NCBI GenBank assembly: GCA_964461455.1
Contig: CAYWUJ010000020.1
Span: 1 to 41,382 of the forward strand
Source of the DNA: UBA1413 sp964461455
GTDB lineage: Bacteria > Bacteroidota > Bacteroidia > Bacteroidales > Prolixibacteraceae
Direction: 5' to 3'
DNA: 41,382 nt
In this document: piece by piece, positions 9,401 through 16,672 of the stretch
Layout of the letters: each line of letters opens with the position of its first letter
Position numbering within the stretch: the first letter of the stretch is position 1
The notes under the pieces: generated by a model
Told to the model about the DNA's origin: nothing
What the model saw: the letters and a program-made list of their open reading frames with translations, nothing else
The model's database searches: none
Program-made: the position numbers and the translations under genes

Positions 9401-9528
9401 GGAACCTTGGTATTCGGGTTGGCGTCAACCGTAATACCCTTCTTATGCAGGAATTCCACGATCGTCTGGATTCCCACATTGAACTCTTTTGCCAATTTGC
9501 TTAAACGCTGTGCGTTGCCTAAAACCAT
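6409..9528 (-). CDS. infB: Translation initiation factor IF-2
   Basis: This 1039-residue GTPase places fMet-tRNA on the 30S subunit. The N-terminus (1-55) is an IF2_N-type helical domain (LAKEFNVGIQTIVEFLHKKG). Residues about 80-430 are a long low-complexity region rich in Lys, Glu, Pro and Ala, as in other Bacteroidota IF-2 proteins. A second IF2_N domain follows. The G domain carries GHVDHGKTS, DTPGHEAF, NKID and SAKKGTG. Domains II to IV complete the C-terminus. The length is normal for the phylum. It is downstream of nusA with an 85-base gap that contains a hairpin (9579-9607). Confidence 0.97.
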   Translation of the reverse strand: MVLGNAQRLSKLAKEFNVGIQTIVEFLHKKGITVDANPNTKVPEDVCQLLEKEYKSDVKVKRDAEQITLRQQRPRKEVITLDDIHGKDESEEDYPDDFIEVRDLKKTAAAASAQKPTEKAKPAESHEEAAREPLIKPFRIVDKIELDELPGARKKAPEKPAEKPAARGVKPSVKKEEAPAVAPVQPETTPDAEAVAPAANLRETLPVSEAPEKEPAAAGKKVVETELPAGTDSAAPATPAASHVETPAQEHITTNVPTREEPRVVGKINLDELNTRTRPDKKTREVRDQERKDRIRQERESRQKTTTPAEAKPETVDAGLLAEPELIKARAEKLAGPTIVGKIDLPVEKEKKGASDSDKERRKKRRKRIPKDNEKVTVGAKPHDDQKKAEDAKKPARKKKLLKKEVNEEDVQKQIKDTLARLTTKGTKSKGSKYRREKRAIFSERAAAEAELKDQQKNILKITEFVTVNELATMMNVPVTRIISTCMSLGLFVSINQRLDAETLSVVADEFGYQVEFVSVAIQEAIEEKVDSPEELEPRPPIITVMGHVDHGKTSLLDYIRSTNVIAGEAGGITQHIGAYNVKLPDGRKITFLDTPGHEAFTAMRARGAQVTDIVIIIVAADDSVMPQTIEAINHASAAGVPIVFAINKIDKPGANPEKIKEALANMNYLVEEWGGKFQSHDISAKKGTGVHELLEKVLLEAEMLDLKANPNKNANGTIIESSLDKGRGYVATMLVLSGTLKVGDVVLAGQHFGHVKAMFNERNVKIDSAGPSAPVIILGLDGAPQAGEKFHVMEAERDARQIANKREQLAREQGLRTQKHITLDEIGRRIAIGNFQELNLIVKGDVDGSIEALSDSLIKLSTEKIQVNVIHKAVGQISESDIMLASASEAVVVGFQVRPSLSARKLAEKEQIDIRLYSIIYDAINEIRAAMQGMLSPEIKEEITGTLEIVEIFKVTKVGTVAGCIVRDGKISRNSKIRVIRDGIVIYTGNLGSLKRFKEDVREVKNGYECGLNIDNFNDLKVGDNIESFVEVEVAQQL

Positions 9529-9578
9529 ATATCTCTATTATAAATTGTAATCGGACTGCCGGGGCAGGCCTTTTATCT

Positions 9579-9607
9579 CCTGACAGGGCTGTTACTGCCC
9601 TGCCAGG
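9579..9607 (-). promoter_or_regulatory. Hairpin in the nusA-infB intergenic region
   Basis: On the reverse-strand transcript, CCTG plus CAGGGC pairs with GCCCTG plus CAGG, with one internal mismatch and a seven-base loop. It begins seven bases after the nusA stop and ends 51 bases before the infB start. No T-tract follows, so it is more likely an mRNA processing or stability element, or a partial attenuator, than a full terminator. Confidence 0.45.
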
Positions 9608-9613
9608 TTCCTG

Positions 9614-10852
9614 TTATTGTTCAAATTCTGCCCTCAGTATCCGTCTGACCTCGTCAATGGTCTCCTCCTCCAGGTCGGTCCGCGCAATCAGGTCTTCCCT
9701 GGTCAGGCTGAGCACATTCTTGGCAGTGTCACAACCAATCGCCTTCAGCTCTTCGAGGATCCACGGTTCAATTTCATCGGCAAATTCCTCGAGGTTCACA
9801 TCTTCGTCATCTTCCTCGATTTCACGGAAAACATCGATTTCATAACCCGTCAGCTGGCTGGCAAGCTTGATGTTCAGGCCACCCTTCCCAATGGCCAGGG
9901 AGACCTGGTCGGGTTTGAGGTACACCTCGGCCCGCTTGCTCTGCTCCAGTATCCTGATCGAGCTGATCTTGGCCGGACTCAGGGCCCTCTTGATGTAAAG
10001 CTGAAGGTTATTGCTGAAATTGATCACATCGATGTTCTCATTGCGCAGTTCCCTGACAATACCATGAATACGTGACCCTTTCATTCCCACGCAGGCTCCC
10101 ACCGGGTCGATACGCTCGTCATAAGACTCCACGGCTACCTTGGCACGCTCCCCGGGGATCCTGACAATCTTCTTAATGGTGATCAGTCCGTCAAAAATCT
10201 CGGGAATCTCCAGTTCAAAGAGCCTTTCCAGAAATACCGGAGAGGTTCGCGACAGAATGATCAGTGGCGTGTTATTACGCAATTCCACCTTGATCACCAC
10301 AGCCCTGAGGGAATCCCCCTTGCGGAAAAAGTCAGAGGGGATCTGCTCATTCTTGGGAAGGATGAGTTCATTGCCCTCATCATCCAGCACCAGGATTTCC
10401 TTTTTCCACACCTGGTAAACCTCACCGGTGATAATATCACCGATACGCTTTTTATATTTTCCGAAGATATGGTCCTTTTCAAGCTCCATGATTTTGCTGG
10501 CCAGGTTCTGCCGCAGGTTCAGAATCGCCCGCCGCCCGAAGTCGGCAAACTTCACCTCATCGGTCACATCCTCTCCCACTTCATAATCTTCATCGATCTT
10601 CTTCGCTTCGGCAAGCGTAATCTCCTTGGCAGGATCTTCCAGCTGTCCATCTTCCACTACCACCCGGTTGCGCCAAATCTCAAAATCGCCCTTGTCGATA
10701 TTGATGATCACGTCGAAATTCTCATCAGTGCCAAACTGCCGAATCAGGACGCTTCGAAAAGCATCTTCCAGCACACTCATCATCGTGGCCCGGTCGATGT
10801 TTTTCAATTCCTTGAATTCGGAAAAGGTATCAATAAGATTCATGTTCTCCAT
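9614..10852 (-). CDS. nusA: Transcription termination/antitermination factor NusA
   Basis: The 412-residue protein starts with the NusA N-terminal RNA-polymerase-binding domain (TFSEFKELKNIDRATMMSVL). An S1 domain at about 130-200 (GDIITGEVYQVWKKEI) is followed by two KH domains: the first around VAVESYDERIDPVGACVG and MKGSRIHGIVRELRNENIDV, the second around LAIGKGGLNIKLASQLTGYE. A short acidic linker (EEDDEDVNLEE) leads to a C-terminal helix-hairpin-helix-like domain. It modulates pausing, termination and antitermination. It lies 11 bases downstream of rimP and ahead of infB, the conserved bacterial order. Confidence 0.96.
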   Translation of the reverse strand: MENMNLIDTFSEFKELKNIDRATMMSVLEDAFRSVLIRQFGTDENFDVIINIDKGDFEIWRNRVVVEDGQLEDPAKEITLAEAKKIDEDYEVGEDVTDEVKFADFGRRAILNLRQNLASKIMELEKDHIFGKYKKRIGDIITGEVYQVWKKEILVLDDEGNELILPKNEQIPSDFFRKGDSLRAVVIKVELRNNTPLIILSRTSPVFLERLFELEIPEIFDGLITIKKIVRIPGERAKVAVESYDERIDPVGACVGMKGSRIHGIVRELRNENIDVINFSNNLQLYIKRALSPAKISSIRILEQSKRAEVYLKPDQVSLAIGKGGLNIKLASQLTGYEIDVFREIEEDDEDVNLEEFADEIEPWILEELKAIGCDTAKNVLSLTREDLIARTDLEEETIDEVRRILRAEFEQ

Positions 10853-10863
10853 GGTTCCCGGTA

Positions 10864-11328
10864 TTATTTAAATGAAATAACAACTTTAGCTCTCTTAATA
10901 TCCTCATATGCAAACGGCACCCTGCGGGTGACCAGCTGCTTCTTTCGCACGCCTTCCTTCTTCTCCCCTGAGGTGACCTCCAGCACAATTCCCGTCTCCC
11001 CGGCTTCTGTCAGCAGACCCCTGAATTCCTCACCCTGTTGGGTAACCACATCGAGTTCCCTGCCCACATGACGGTGATACTGCCGGTTCACCTTGAAATA
11101 CTGGTCGATCCCGGGCGAGGAGACCTGCAACTCGAAATCTTCGGTCTCCCGGTCGAGATGTGATTCCACATGACGACTGACAGCCACACAGTCTTTGATG
11201 GTCACCCCATCGATACTGTCAATTTCCACATGTATCACCTGTGAGGGGGAGACACGCACATCGACCAGAAACTGGTTTTCCTCCAGTTTTTCGCCGACCA
11301 GTTCCGATATTTTCTCTTTCGTAATCAT
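10864..11328 (-). CDS. rimP: Ribosome maturation factor RimP
   Basis: The 154-residue protein is needed for 30S subunit maturation. It shows a RimP N-domain with VHVEIDSIDGVTIKDCVAVS, the segment ESHLDRETEDFELQVSSPGI, typical of the end of the first domain, and a C-terminal SH3-like domain. The frame continues eight codons upstream to 11352, but ATG 11328 (MITKEKISEL) fits the family start and leaves room for the leader hairpin. It is the first gene of the rimP-nusA-infB run and diverges from lpxD. Confidence 0.93.
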   Translation of the reverse strand: MITKEKISELVGEKLEENQFLVDVRVSPSQVIHVEIDSIDGVTIKDCVAVSRHVESHLDRETEDFELQVSSPGIDQYFKVNRQYHRHVGRELDVVTQQGEEFRGLLTEAGETGIVLEVTSGEKKEGVRKKQLVTRRVPFAYEDIKRAKVVISFK

Positions 11329-11342
11329 GATCTGTAATAAAA

Positions 11343-11363
11343 TAGGGGACATTTTGCCCCCTA
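11343..11363 (-). promoter_or_regulatory. Leader hairpin before rimP
   Basis: TAGGGG and CCCCTA form a six-base stem with a nine-base loop. It lies between the predicted transcription start (near 11383) and the rimP start codon, ending about 14 bases before the ATG. It could affect translation or mRNA stability of the rimP-nusA-infB transcript. No experimental parallel is known to me. Confidence 0.4.
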
Positions 11364-11389
11364 CCCTCAGCCTTTCTGAAAATATGGCG

Positions 11390-11397
11390 CAAAGTTA
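11390..11397 (-). promoter_or_regulatory. -7 promoter element TAACTTTG for rimP-nusA-infB
   Basis: The reverse strand reads TAACTTTG, a perfect match to TAnnTTTG. It would start transcription near 11383, giving a leader of about 55 bases before rimP. No TTG was found at the expected -33 distance. Confidence 0.55.
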
Positions 11398-11450
11398 ATA
11401 AAAATCCACATACATTCTATGGTAAAACGAAATTGAATAAAACGAAAGAA

Positions 11451-11480
11451 TTGGTTGTTAATTAATTTACTCTATTTTTG
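11451..11480 (+). promoter_or_regulatory. Promoter for the lpxD operon
   Basis: TTG at 11451-11453 and TATTTTTG at 11473-11480 are separated by 19 bases, a full Bacteroidota -33/-7 promoter. The predicted start of transcription is about 13 bases upstream of the lpxD ATG at 11501. Confidence 0.7.
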
Positions 11481-11500
11481 CAACGCTAAAAGTTACATCC

Positions 11501-12547
11501 ATGAAGTTTAAAGCCGGGGAAATTGCAAAATACCTGCATGGAGAAGTCGTTGGAGATCACGACGTGACAGTCTCCACCCTGTCAAAGATAGAAGAAGGTA
11601 AGTCAGGAAGCCTGGCCTTTCTTTCGAATCCGAAGTATGAGCACTTCCTCTATTCCTCGGAGGCCTCTGTTATTCTCGTGAACCGTGGTTTTACACCGCG
11701 GGGTGCATACAAGGCCACCCTGATCATAGTGGAGAATGCCTACCAGGCCTTTGCCTCGTTGTTGCAGTTTTATGCATCCCAAAAGGCCGGTTCCAAAATG
11801 GGAATCGAGCAGCCTTCCTTCATACACGAGACTGCCGAAACGGGTGAGGAGCTCTATTTCGGGGCTTTTGCCTATGCCGGCAGCCATGTGAAAATCGGGA
11901 AAAGAGTGAAGATATATCCCCAGGTCTTCATCGGTGATCACGTGACCATCGGCGATGATACGGTGATTTATGCCGGCGTCAAAATTTATGAGGATTCGGT
12001 GATCGGGGCACGATGTGTCATCCATTCGGGAGCGGTGATCGGGTCTGACGGTTTTGGCTTTGCTCCCCGGGAAGACGGTAATTACCAGAAAATTCCGCAG
12101 GTAGGGAACGTAATCGTGGAGGATGATGTGGAGATTGGGGCCAACACCACGGTGGACTGTGGCACCATGGGACCGACCATCATCCGCCGGGGAGTCAAAC
12201 TCGACAATCTGATCCAGATAGCCCACAATTGTGAAATCGGAGAACATACGGTAATGGCTGCCCTGACGGGTTTGGCAGGTAGTTCGAAAGTGGGGAAATA
12301 CTGCCGCTTCGGCGGACAGGTAGGTCTGGCAGGCCACCTGACCATCGGGGACAATGTCCAGATCGGCGCCCAGAGCGGAGTGGTTAAGAACATCGCTGAC
12401 AATCAGACTGTTCTGGCATCGCCGGCCATCGACTACAAACAGGCCGTCCGTATGTATACCGTGATGAAAAACCTGCCTCAGCTGAGACAGGAGGTGATAG
12501 ACCTCACCAAAGAGATCAACGCAATAAAAGCAAAATTATCGGAGTAA
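11501..12547 (+). CDS. lpxD: UDP-3-O-(acyl)glucosamine N-acyltransferase LpxD
   Basis: The 348-residue enzyme adds the second acyl chain, as N-linked 3-hydroxyacyl, in lipid A synthesis. The N-terminal uridine-binding domain (about 1-100, including LSKIEEGKSGSLAFLSNPKY) is followed by a left-handed beta-helix of hexapeptide repeats such as VKIGKR, VTIGDD and VEIGAN. The catalytic His is in LIQIAHNCEIGEHT at about 245. A C-terminal helix (RQEVIDLTKEINAIKAKL) follows. It is the first gene of lpxD-lpxC/fabZ-lpxA, with its own promoter just upstream. Confidence 0.96.
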   Translation: MKFKAGEIAKYLHGEVVGDHDVTVSTLSKIEEGKSGSLAFLSNPKYEHFLYSSEASVILVNRGFTPRGAYKATLIIVENAYQAFASLLQFYASQKAGSKMGIEQPSFIHETAETGEELYFGAFAYAGSHVKIGKRVKIYPQVFIGDHVTIGDDTVIYAGVKIYEDSVIGARCVIHSGAVIGSDGFGFAPREDGNYQKIPQVGNVIVEDDVEIGANTTVDCGTMGPTIIRRGVKLDNLIQIAHNCEIGEHTVMAALTGLAGSSKVGKYCRFGGQVGLAGHLTIGDNVQIGAQSGVVKNIADNQTVLASPAIDYKQAVRMYTVMKNLPQLRQEVIDLTKEINAIKAKLSE

Positions 12548-12563
12548 CTTGAATCAAGAGGTT

Positions 12564-13949
12564 ATGGTTATAATGCAAAGGACCCTTGCCCGGCCGTTTT
12601 CCATTCATGGGCGGGGACTCCATACCGGGGTGGACGTCACGATGACTTTCCTTCCCGCACCCGAAAACCATGGTTTTAAATTCCGCAGGACCGATTTGCC
12701 CGGGCAACCGGTGATCGAAGCCGATGCCGATTATGTGGTCGACACCTCCCGGGGGACCCTCCTTGAAAAAGAGGGCGCCCGTGTCGGAACCATCGAACAC
12801 TCCCTGGCGGCATTGGTGGGCATGGGCCTCGACAATGTCATGATCGAGATCAATAACGAAGAAGCCCCCATCATCGACGGCAGCGCCCGTGTTTTCGTGG
12901 AAGGCATAGAAAAGGCCGGAATAGTGACCCAAAATGAGGAAAGACGGTACCTCGAAATCAAGGAAAAAATAGTCTTCCACGACGAAAAGACAGGATCCGA
13001 ACTGATCGCCCTCCCCGACGAGGACTATGTCCTGAACGTCAGTATCGCTTTCAACAGCAGGGTCCTCAACAACCAGTTCGCCACCCTGGGGTCCATTTCC
13101 CGTTTCAGGGAGGAGATCTCCATGTGCCGCACCTTCGTTTTTTTACATGAACTGGAATATCTTCTCAAACACAACAATCTCATCAAGGGGGGAGACCTGA
13201 GCAGTGCCATCGTGATCATCGACAAGGACATGAACCAGGAAGAACTTGACCGCCTCGCCGACCTTTTCAACCACGAACGCGTCGCCGTCAAAAAGGAGGG
13301 CATCCTGAACAACGTGGATCTTCATTACGACAACGAGTGTGCACGCCATAAACTACTTGACGTCATCGGCGACCTGGCACTCTCGGGGCGTCATATCAAA
13401 GGCCGGATCATCGCCCACAAACCGGGACACAGTGCCAATACCAACATGGCCAAAATGCTGAAAAAATCACTCCTCAGCATGGAAAGCGGAGCCCCCCGTT
13501 ATGATCCCAACGCCGAATCACTCATGGACGTGAAGAAAATAACCGAATATCTTCCCCACCGTTATCCCTTCCTTCTGGTCGACAAAATCATCGACATCAG
13601 GGAAAACCAAATCGTGGGTGTCAAAAACGTGACCATCAGTGAGCCTTTTTTCCAGGGTCACTTTCCCGATGAGCCCGTCATGCCGGGGGTCTTGCTGGTG
13701 GAAGCCATGGCCCAGACCGGGGGTCTGCTGGTGCTGAGCCAGATGGAGGGTAAGTATTCCACTTATTTCATCAGGATCGACAATGTCAAATTCCGCAGGA
13801 AGGTGATCCCCGGAGACACGCTTCTTTTCAGGATGGAACTTACCTCGCCCATCCGCAGGGGTATCGCCATGATGCGCGGAGTATGCTTCGTCGGCGACAA
13901 AGTGGTGGCCGAAGGGGAATTTATGGCCCAGATTGTCAGAAACAACTGA
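12564..13949 (+). CDS. lpxC/fabZ: Bifunctional LpxC deacetylase / FabZ dehydratase
   Basis: This fusion joins two enzymes of the hydroxyacyl branch. The N-terminal LpxC part (about 1-310) is the zinc-dependent UDP-3-O-acyl-GlcNAc deacetylase. Counting from ATG 12564, the zinc ligands are His79 in TIEHSLAAL, and His262 and Asp266 in ARHKLLDVIGDL, with catalytic His285. The C-terminal FabZ hot-dog part (about 320-461) has the active-site His366 and Glu380 in HFPDEPVMPGVLLVEAMAQ. Possible starts are TTG 12549, ATG 12564 and ATG 12573; 12564 gives the usual distance to the LHTG motif. The fusion is a known Bacteroidota trait that balances lipid A and fatty-acid flux. Confidence 0.96.
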   Translation: MVIMQRTLARPFSIHGRGLHTGVDVTMTFLPAPENHGFKFRRTDLPGQPVIEADADYVVDTSRGTLLEKEGARVGTIEHSLAALVGMGLDNVMIEINNEEAPIIDGSARVFVEGIEKAGIVTQNEERRYLEIKEKIVFHDEKTGSELIALPDEDYVLNVSIAFNSRVLNNQFATLGSISRFREEISMCRTFVFLHELEYLLKHNNLIKGGDLSSAIVIIDKDMNQEELDRLADLFNHERVAVKKEGILNNVDLHYDNECARHKLLDVIGDLALSGRHIKGRIIAHKPGHSANTNMAKMLKKSLLSMESGAPRYDPNAESLMDVKKITEYLPHRYPFLLVDKIIDIRENQIVGVKNVTISEPFFQGHFPDEPVMPGVLLVEAMAQTGGLLVLSQMEGKYSTYFIRIDNVKFRRKVIPGDTLLFRMELTSPIRRGIAMMRGVCFVGDKVVAEGEFMAQIVRNN

Positions 13950-13974
13950 AATACTGTTTAATTTATATAAGTCA

Positions 13975-14757
13975 ATGAAACAGCCGTTAGCGTACGTTCA
14001 TCCCGAATCACAAGTTGCCGAGAATGTAGTTATTGAACCCTTTGTGACGATCGACAAAGATGTGGTCATTGGTGAAGGGACCAGGATAGGATCAAATGTG
14101 TCCATTCTTCCCGGCACAAGAATCGGAAAGAATTGTAAGATATTCCCCGGGGCAGTCCTAGGGGCCGCACCCCAGGATCTGAAATTCAGGGGAGAATACA
14201 GTACTGTGGAAATAGGCGATAACACCACCATCAGGGAGTTCGTGACCGTTCACCGGGGAACTTCTGCCAAGGGAAAAACTGTGGTGGGCGACAACTGCCT
14301 TCTCATGGCCTATGTTCATGTGGCCCATGACTGCGTTGTTGGAAACAATGTGATCCTGGTCAACAACACCCAGCTTGCCGGAGAAGTGATTATCGACGAC
14401 TGGGCCATTCTGGCAGGAATGGTAGCCGTACACCAGTTCGTGCATGTGGGAACGCATGTCATGATTGCCGGCGGCTCCCTGGTCCGAAAAGACGTCCCCC
14501 CTTTCATCAAGGCGGGCCGGGAACCCCTCTCTTATGTGGGGATCAACTCCATCGGCCTGCGCCGCAGGAACTTCAGCAATGACAAAATCAGGGAAATCCA
14601 GGACATATACCGGTATATTTACCAGAAAGGGCTCAACACTTCACAGGCCCTGGAAGTGATAGAAGCCGAAATGCCGGCATCTACCGAGAGGGATGAAATC
14701 CTCCTTTTTGTCAAGGACTCCAAGCGGGGCATCATCAGGGGTTACTTCCCTGATTAG
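13975..14757 (+). CDS. lpxA: UDP-N-acetylglucosamine acyltransferase LpxA
   Basis: The 260-residue enzyme performs the first acylation of lipid A synthesis. It is a left-handed beta-helix of hexapeptide repeats (VVIGEG, TRIGSN, TRIGKN). The catalytic His lies in VHVAHDCVVGNN at about residue 120, and IREFVTVHRGT and AGGSLVRKDVPPF match the family. The C-terminal helical part includes INSIGLRRRNFS. The frame is open upstream into lpxC/fabZ, but ATG 13975, 25 bases after that stop, gives the standard N-terminus. Third gene of the lipid A operon. Confidence 0.96.
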   Translation: MKQPLAYVHPESQVAENVVIEPFVTIDKDVVIGEGTRIGSNVSILPGTRIGKNCKIFPGAVLGAAPQDLKFRGEYSTVEIGDNTTIREFVTVHRGTSAKGKTVVGDNCLLMAYVHVAHDCVVGNNVILVNNTQLAGEVIIDDWAILAGMVAVHQFVHVGTHVMIAGGSLVRKDVPPFIKAGREPLSYVGINSIGLRRRNFSNDKIREIQDIYRYIYQKGLNTSQALEVIEAEMPASTERDEILLFVKDSKRGIIRGYFPD

Positions 14758-14774
14758 TCCTTCTGTAACTTCTT

Positions 14775-15281
14775 ATGGAATTTTCTATGAAATTATTCTT
14801 CCTGCCGGTTTTTGCCGGCATTCTCTTTCTATTGCCCTTTTCCGCGCTGGCGCAAGACGGCCCTGAGGATCACCACCACGACCATCACCTGTGGCATGTA
14901 GGGTTCGGGGTTGCCGGCACCCACCTTGTGGGAGAACAGGGGGTGGTGCCCGGATACCATCTCCACCTGACGCGGCAGCTGGGAGAACACCATCAGTGGG
15001 GCGCCGGCCTCGGATGGGAGATGATCCCGGGAAGCCACCGTCACAACGGCCTTAACCTGTTGGTTTCCTCGCGCCTCCTCCCCTTTCTTTCGCTGTCGGC
15101 GGGACCAGGCGTGGTCATCGGCCGTCATGACGGGCATACAGAAATCCTTCCCGCCTTCCACACTGAACTGGTGACCGAATTCAACCTTTGGGGAGTCCAC
15201 ATCGGTCCCATGGCCGGGTTTGGCATTGACCGCGAGGACCGCCACTTTTCCCTGGGGATTCACCTGGGACTGGGTTTCTGA
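14775..15281 (+). CDS. Small secreted His-rich protein, probable outer-membrane beta-barrel
   Basis: The product has 168 residues, or 164 if ATG 14787 is used. It has a clear signal peptide (FFLPVFAGILFLLPFSALA, cut before QDG). The mature N-terminus is an acidic His cluster, EDHHHDHHLWH. Alternating hydrophobic and Gly-rich strands (WHVGFGVAG, HHQWGAGLGWEMI, LSAGPGVVIG, VHIGPMAGFGID) follow, ending in FSLGIHLGLGF. A terminal Phe after amphipathic strands is the recognition pattern for BAM-inserted barrels, and about eight strands fit the length. His makes up a high share of residues throughout, so metal binding is possible. It lies 18 bases after lpxA and may share its transcript. No named family is recognised. 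Confidence 0.6.
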   Translation: MEFSMKLFFLPVFAGILFLLPFSALAQDGPEDHHHDHHLWHVGFGVAGTHLVGEQGVVPGYHLHLTRQLGEHHQWGAGLGWEMIPGSHRHNGLNLLVSSRLLPFLSLSAGPGVVIGRHDGHTEILPAFHTELVTEFNLWGVHIGPMAGFGIDREDRHFSLGIHLGLGF

Positions 15282-15326
15282 GAATCCGGAAGCGGCAGGG
15301 CCGACGGGGCATGCGCTCACCGGAAT

Positions 15327-16580
15327 TCAATCTTCTGTTTTATCCGCGACTGTTGGTTTCAGGGTGACCAGTTGCAGAATGACGGCCAGGGCCACGGGAA
15401 TGGCCAGCATGGCCAGGTCTTTCCCCAGGTTACCGGCGTCGGTCGATTTTCCCAGCCAGCTGGTGATAAAAGCCCCGGCAAATACCCCGGTCATGTTCAT
15501 CAGTCCGTAGCCCGCCGCACGATGGCGTGGGGAGACAAACTGGCACAGAATGGGCATGTTGTTGGCATCGAACATCCCATAGCCGATCCCGAAGAGCAAT
15601 CCGCCCCCCACAATGGGAACCAGGCTGTTTCCGAATCCCAGGAAAAACAGGGCTGGAATGGTGAGTGACAGTCCGATGGCTCCGGTATAGATGCGGCCGC
15701 GAAGGTTCCGGGTGATCCACCGGTCGGCCAGGATACCCCCTGAAATAACCCCGATAAACGAAGAGAGGGCAATGGTGATGGTACTGAGCGGCCCCGCCTG
15801 TGCCATGTCAATTCCCAGGCTTTCCGAGAAAAGCGTGGGAAGCCAGTTCTTGGTGGCCCATCCCGGGAAACTGGGGGCGGCAAAATAAAAGAGGATCACC
15901 CAGAAGCTCATGGTTCCCAACAGCATGCCCAGGCTATATTTCACCGATGCCAGACCTCGGGAAGCCCCGGCCGACTTCACCGCAGCGGGGGCACTCCTGA
16001 CCTCCCTCTTTTCGTGAAGCAAGAACACCAGCACCAGGCTATAGACTATCCCGATAAGGCCAAAACTGTGAAAAGCGGTCTGCCATGACCAGGTATGGGC
16101 CACGGTAGCCCCGAAGCCACCCATCGCCTGTCCCACATACAAACCGGTCATGTGGATACCCACCGCCAGGGAACGGGTGTTGCCCCGGTGATAATCGGCG
16201 ATCAGCGCCAACCCGGCAGGAATGTAAAGAGCTTCACTGACGCCCATAATGGCGCGTAACACATACAACTGGTTGAAACTGGTGCAGTACCCCATGGTCA
16301 GGGTCACAAAAGACCACACCCCCAGGCTGCCCACGATCAGCCACTTCCGGTTGATACGGTCGGCAATCAGTCCGGCCATCGGACTCATCAGCCCGTAAAT
16401 CCACAGGAAAACAGCCATCAACCGGCCAAAATTCTCGGCTGTTTCCAGTTCGTGGATGTCCCCCATCATGGCTACTTTCATGGTTGACAACATCTGCCGG
16501 TCCATGTAATTCAACAGGGCCACCACCCATAACAGGGCGACCACCAGCCAGGGATACCAATTCTTTTCAGTGAGTTTCAT
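15327..16580 (-). CDS. nanT: MFS transporter, probable N-acetylneuraminate importer NanT
   Basis: This 417-residue inner-membrane protein has about twelve membrane segments. Segment 1 carries LLNYMDRQMLSTMK, the YxDRQ-type motif of the anion:cation symporter branch of the MFS, and the loop DRINRKWLIVGSL is the conserved loop 2-3 motif. It ends the reverse-strand sialic acid operon. In Bacteroides fragilis an MFS NanT is likewise grouped with the lyase and epimerase (nanLET), so inner-membrane uptake of free sialic acid is the likely role. The substrate is inferred from context. It converges on the small barrel gene with a 45-base gap. Confidence 0.8.
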   Translation of the reverse strand: MKLTEKNWYPWLVVALLWVVALLNYMDRQMLSTMKVAMMGDIHELETAENFGRLMAVFLWIYGLMSPMAGLIADRINRKWLIVGSLGVWSFVTLTMGYCTSFNQLYVLRAIMGVSEALYIPAGLALIADYHRGNTRSLAVGIHMTGLYVGQAMGGFGATVAHTWSWQTAFHSFGLIGIVYSLVLVFLLHEKREVRSAPAAVKSAGASRGLASVKYSLGMLLGTMSFWVILFYFAAPSFPGWATKNWLPTLFSESLGIDMAQAGPLSTITIALSSFIGVISGGILADRWITRNLRGRIYTGAIGLSLTIPALFFLGFGNSLVPIVGGGLLFGIGYGMFDANNMPILCQFVSPRHRAAGYGLMNMTGVFAGAFITSWLGKSTDAGNLGKDLAMLAIPVALAVILQLVTLKPTVADKTED

Positions 16581-16672
16581 TATCGGAGCTTTTCATTGAT
16601 TAATCAGCACTAAATAGTTAAGGATGCCGTCAACACCCCGGTCACAGCATCCCGGAGTTCAGAGTTGTATAT

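Noticed and set aside
15283..15330. Possible bidirectional terminator between the small barrel gene and nanT (GAATCCGG with CCGGAATTC)
   Set aside because: The stem needs a bulge, the loop is long and neither side has a T-run.
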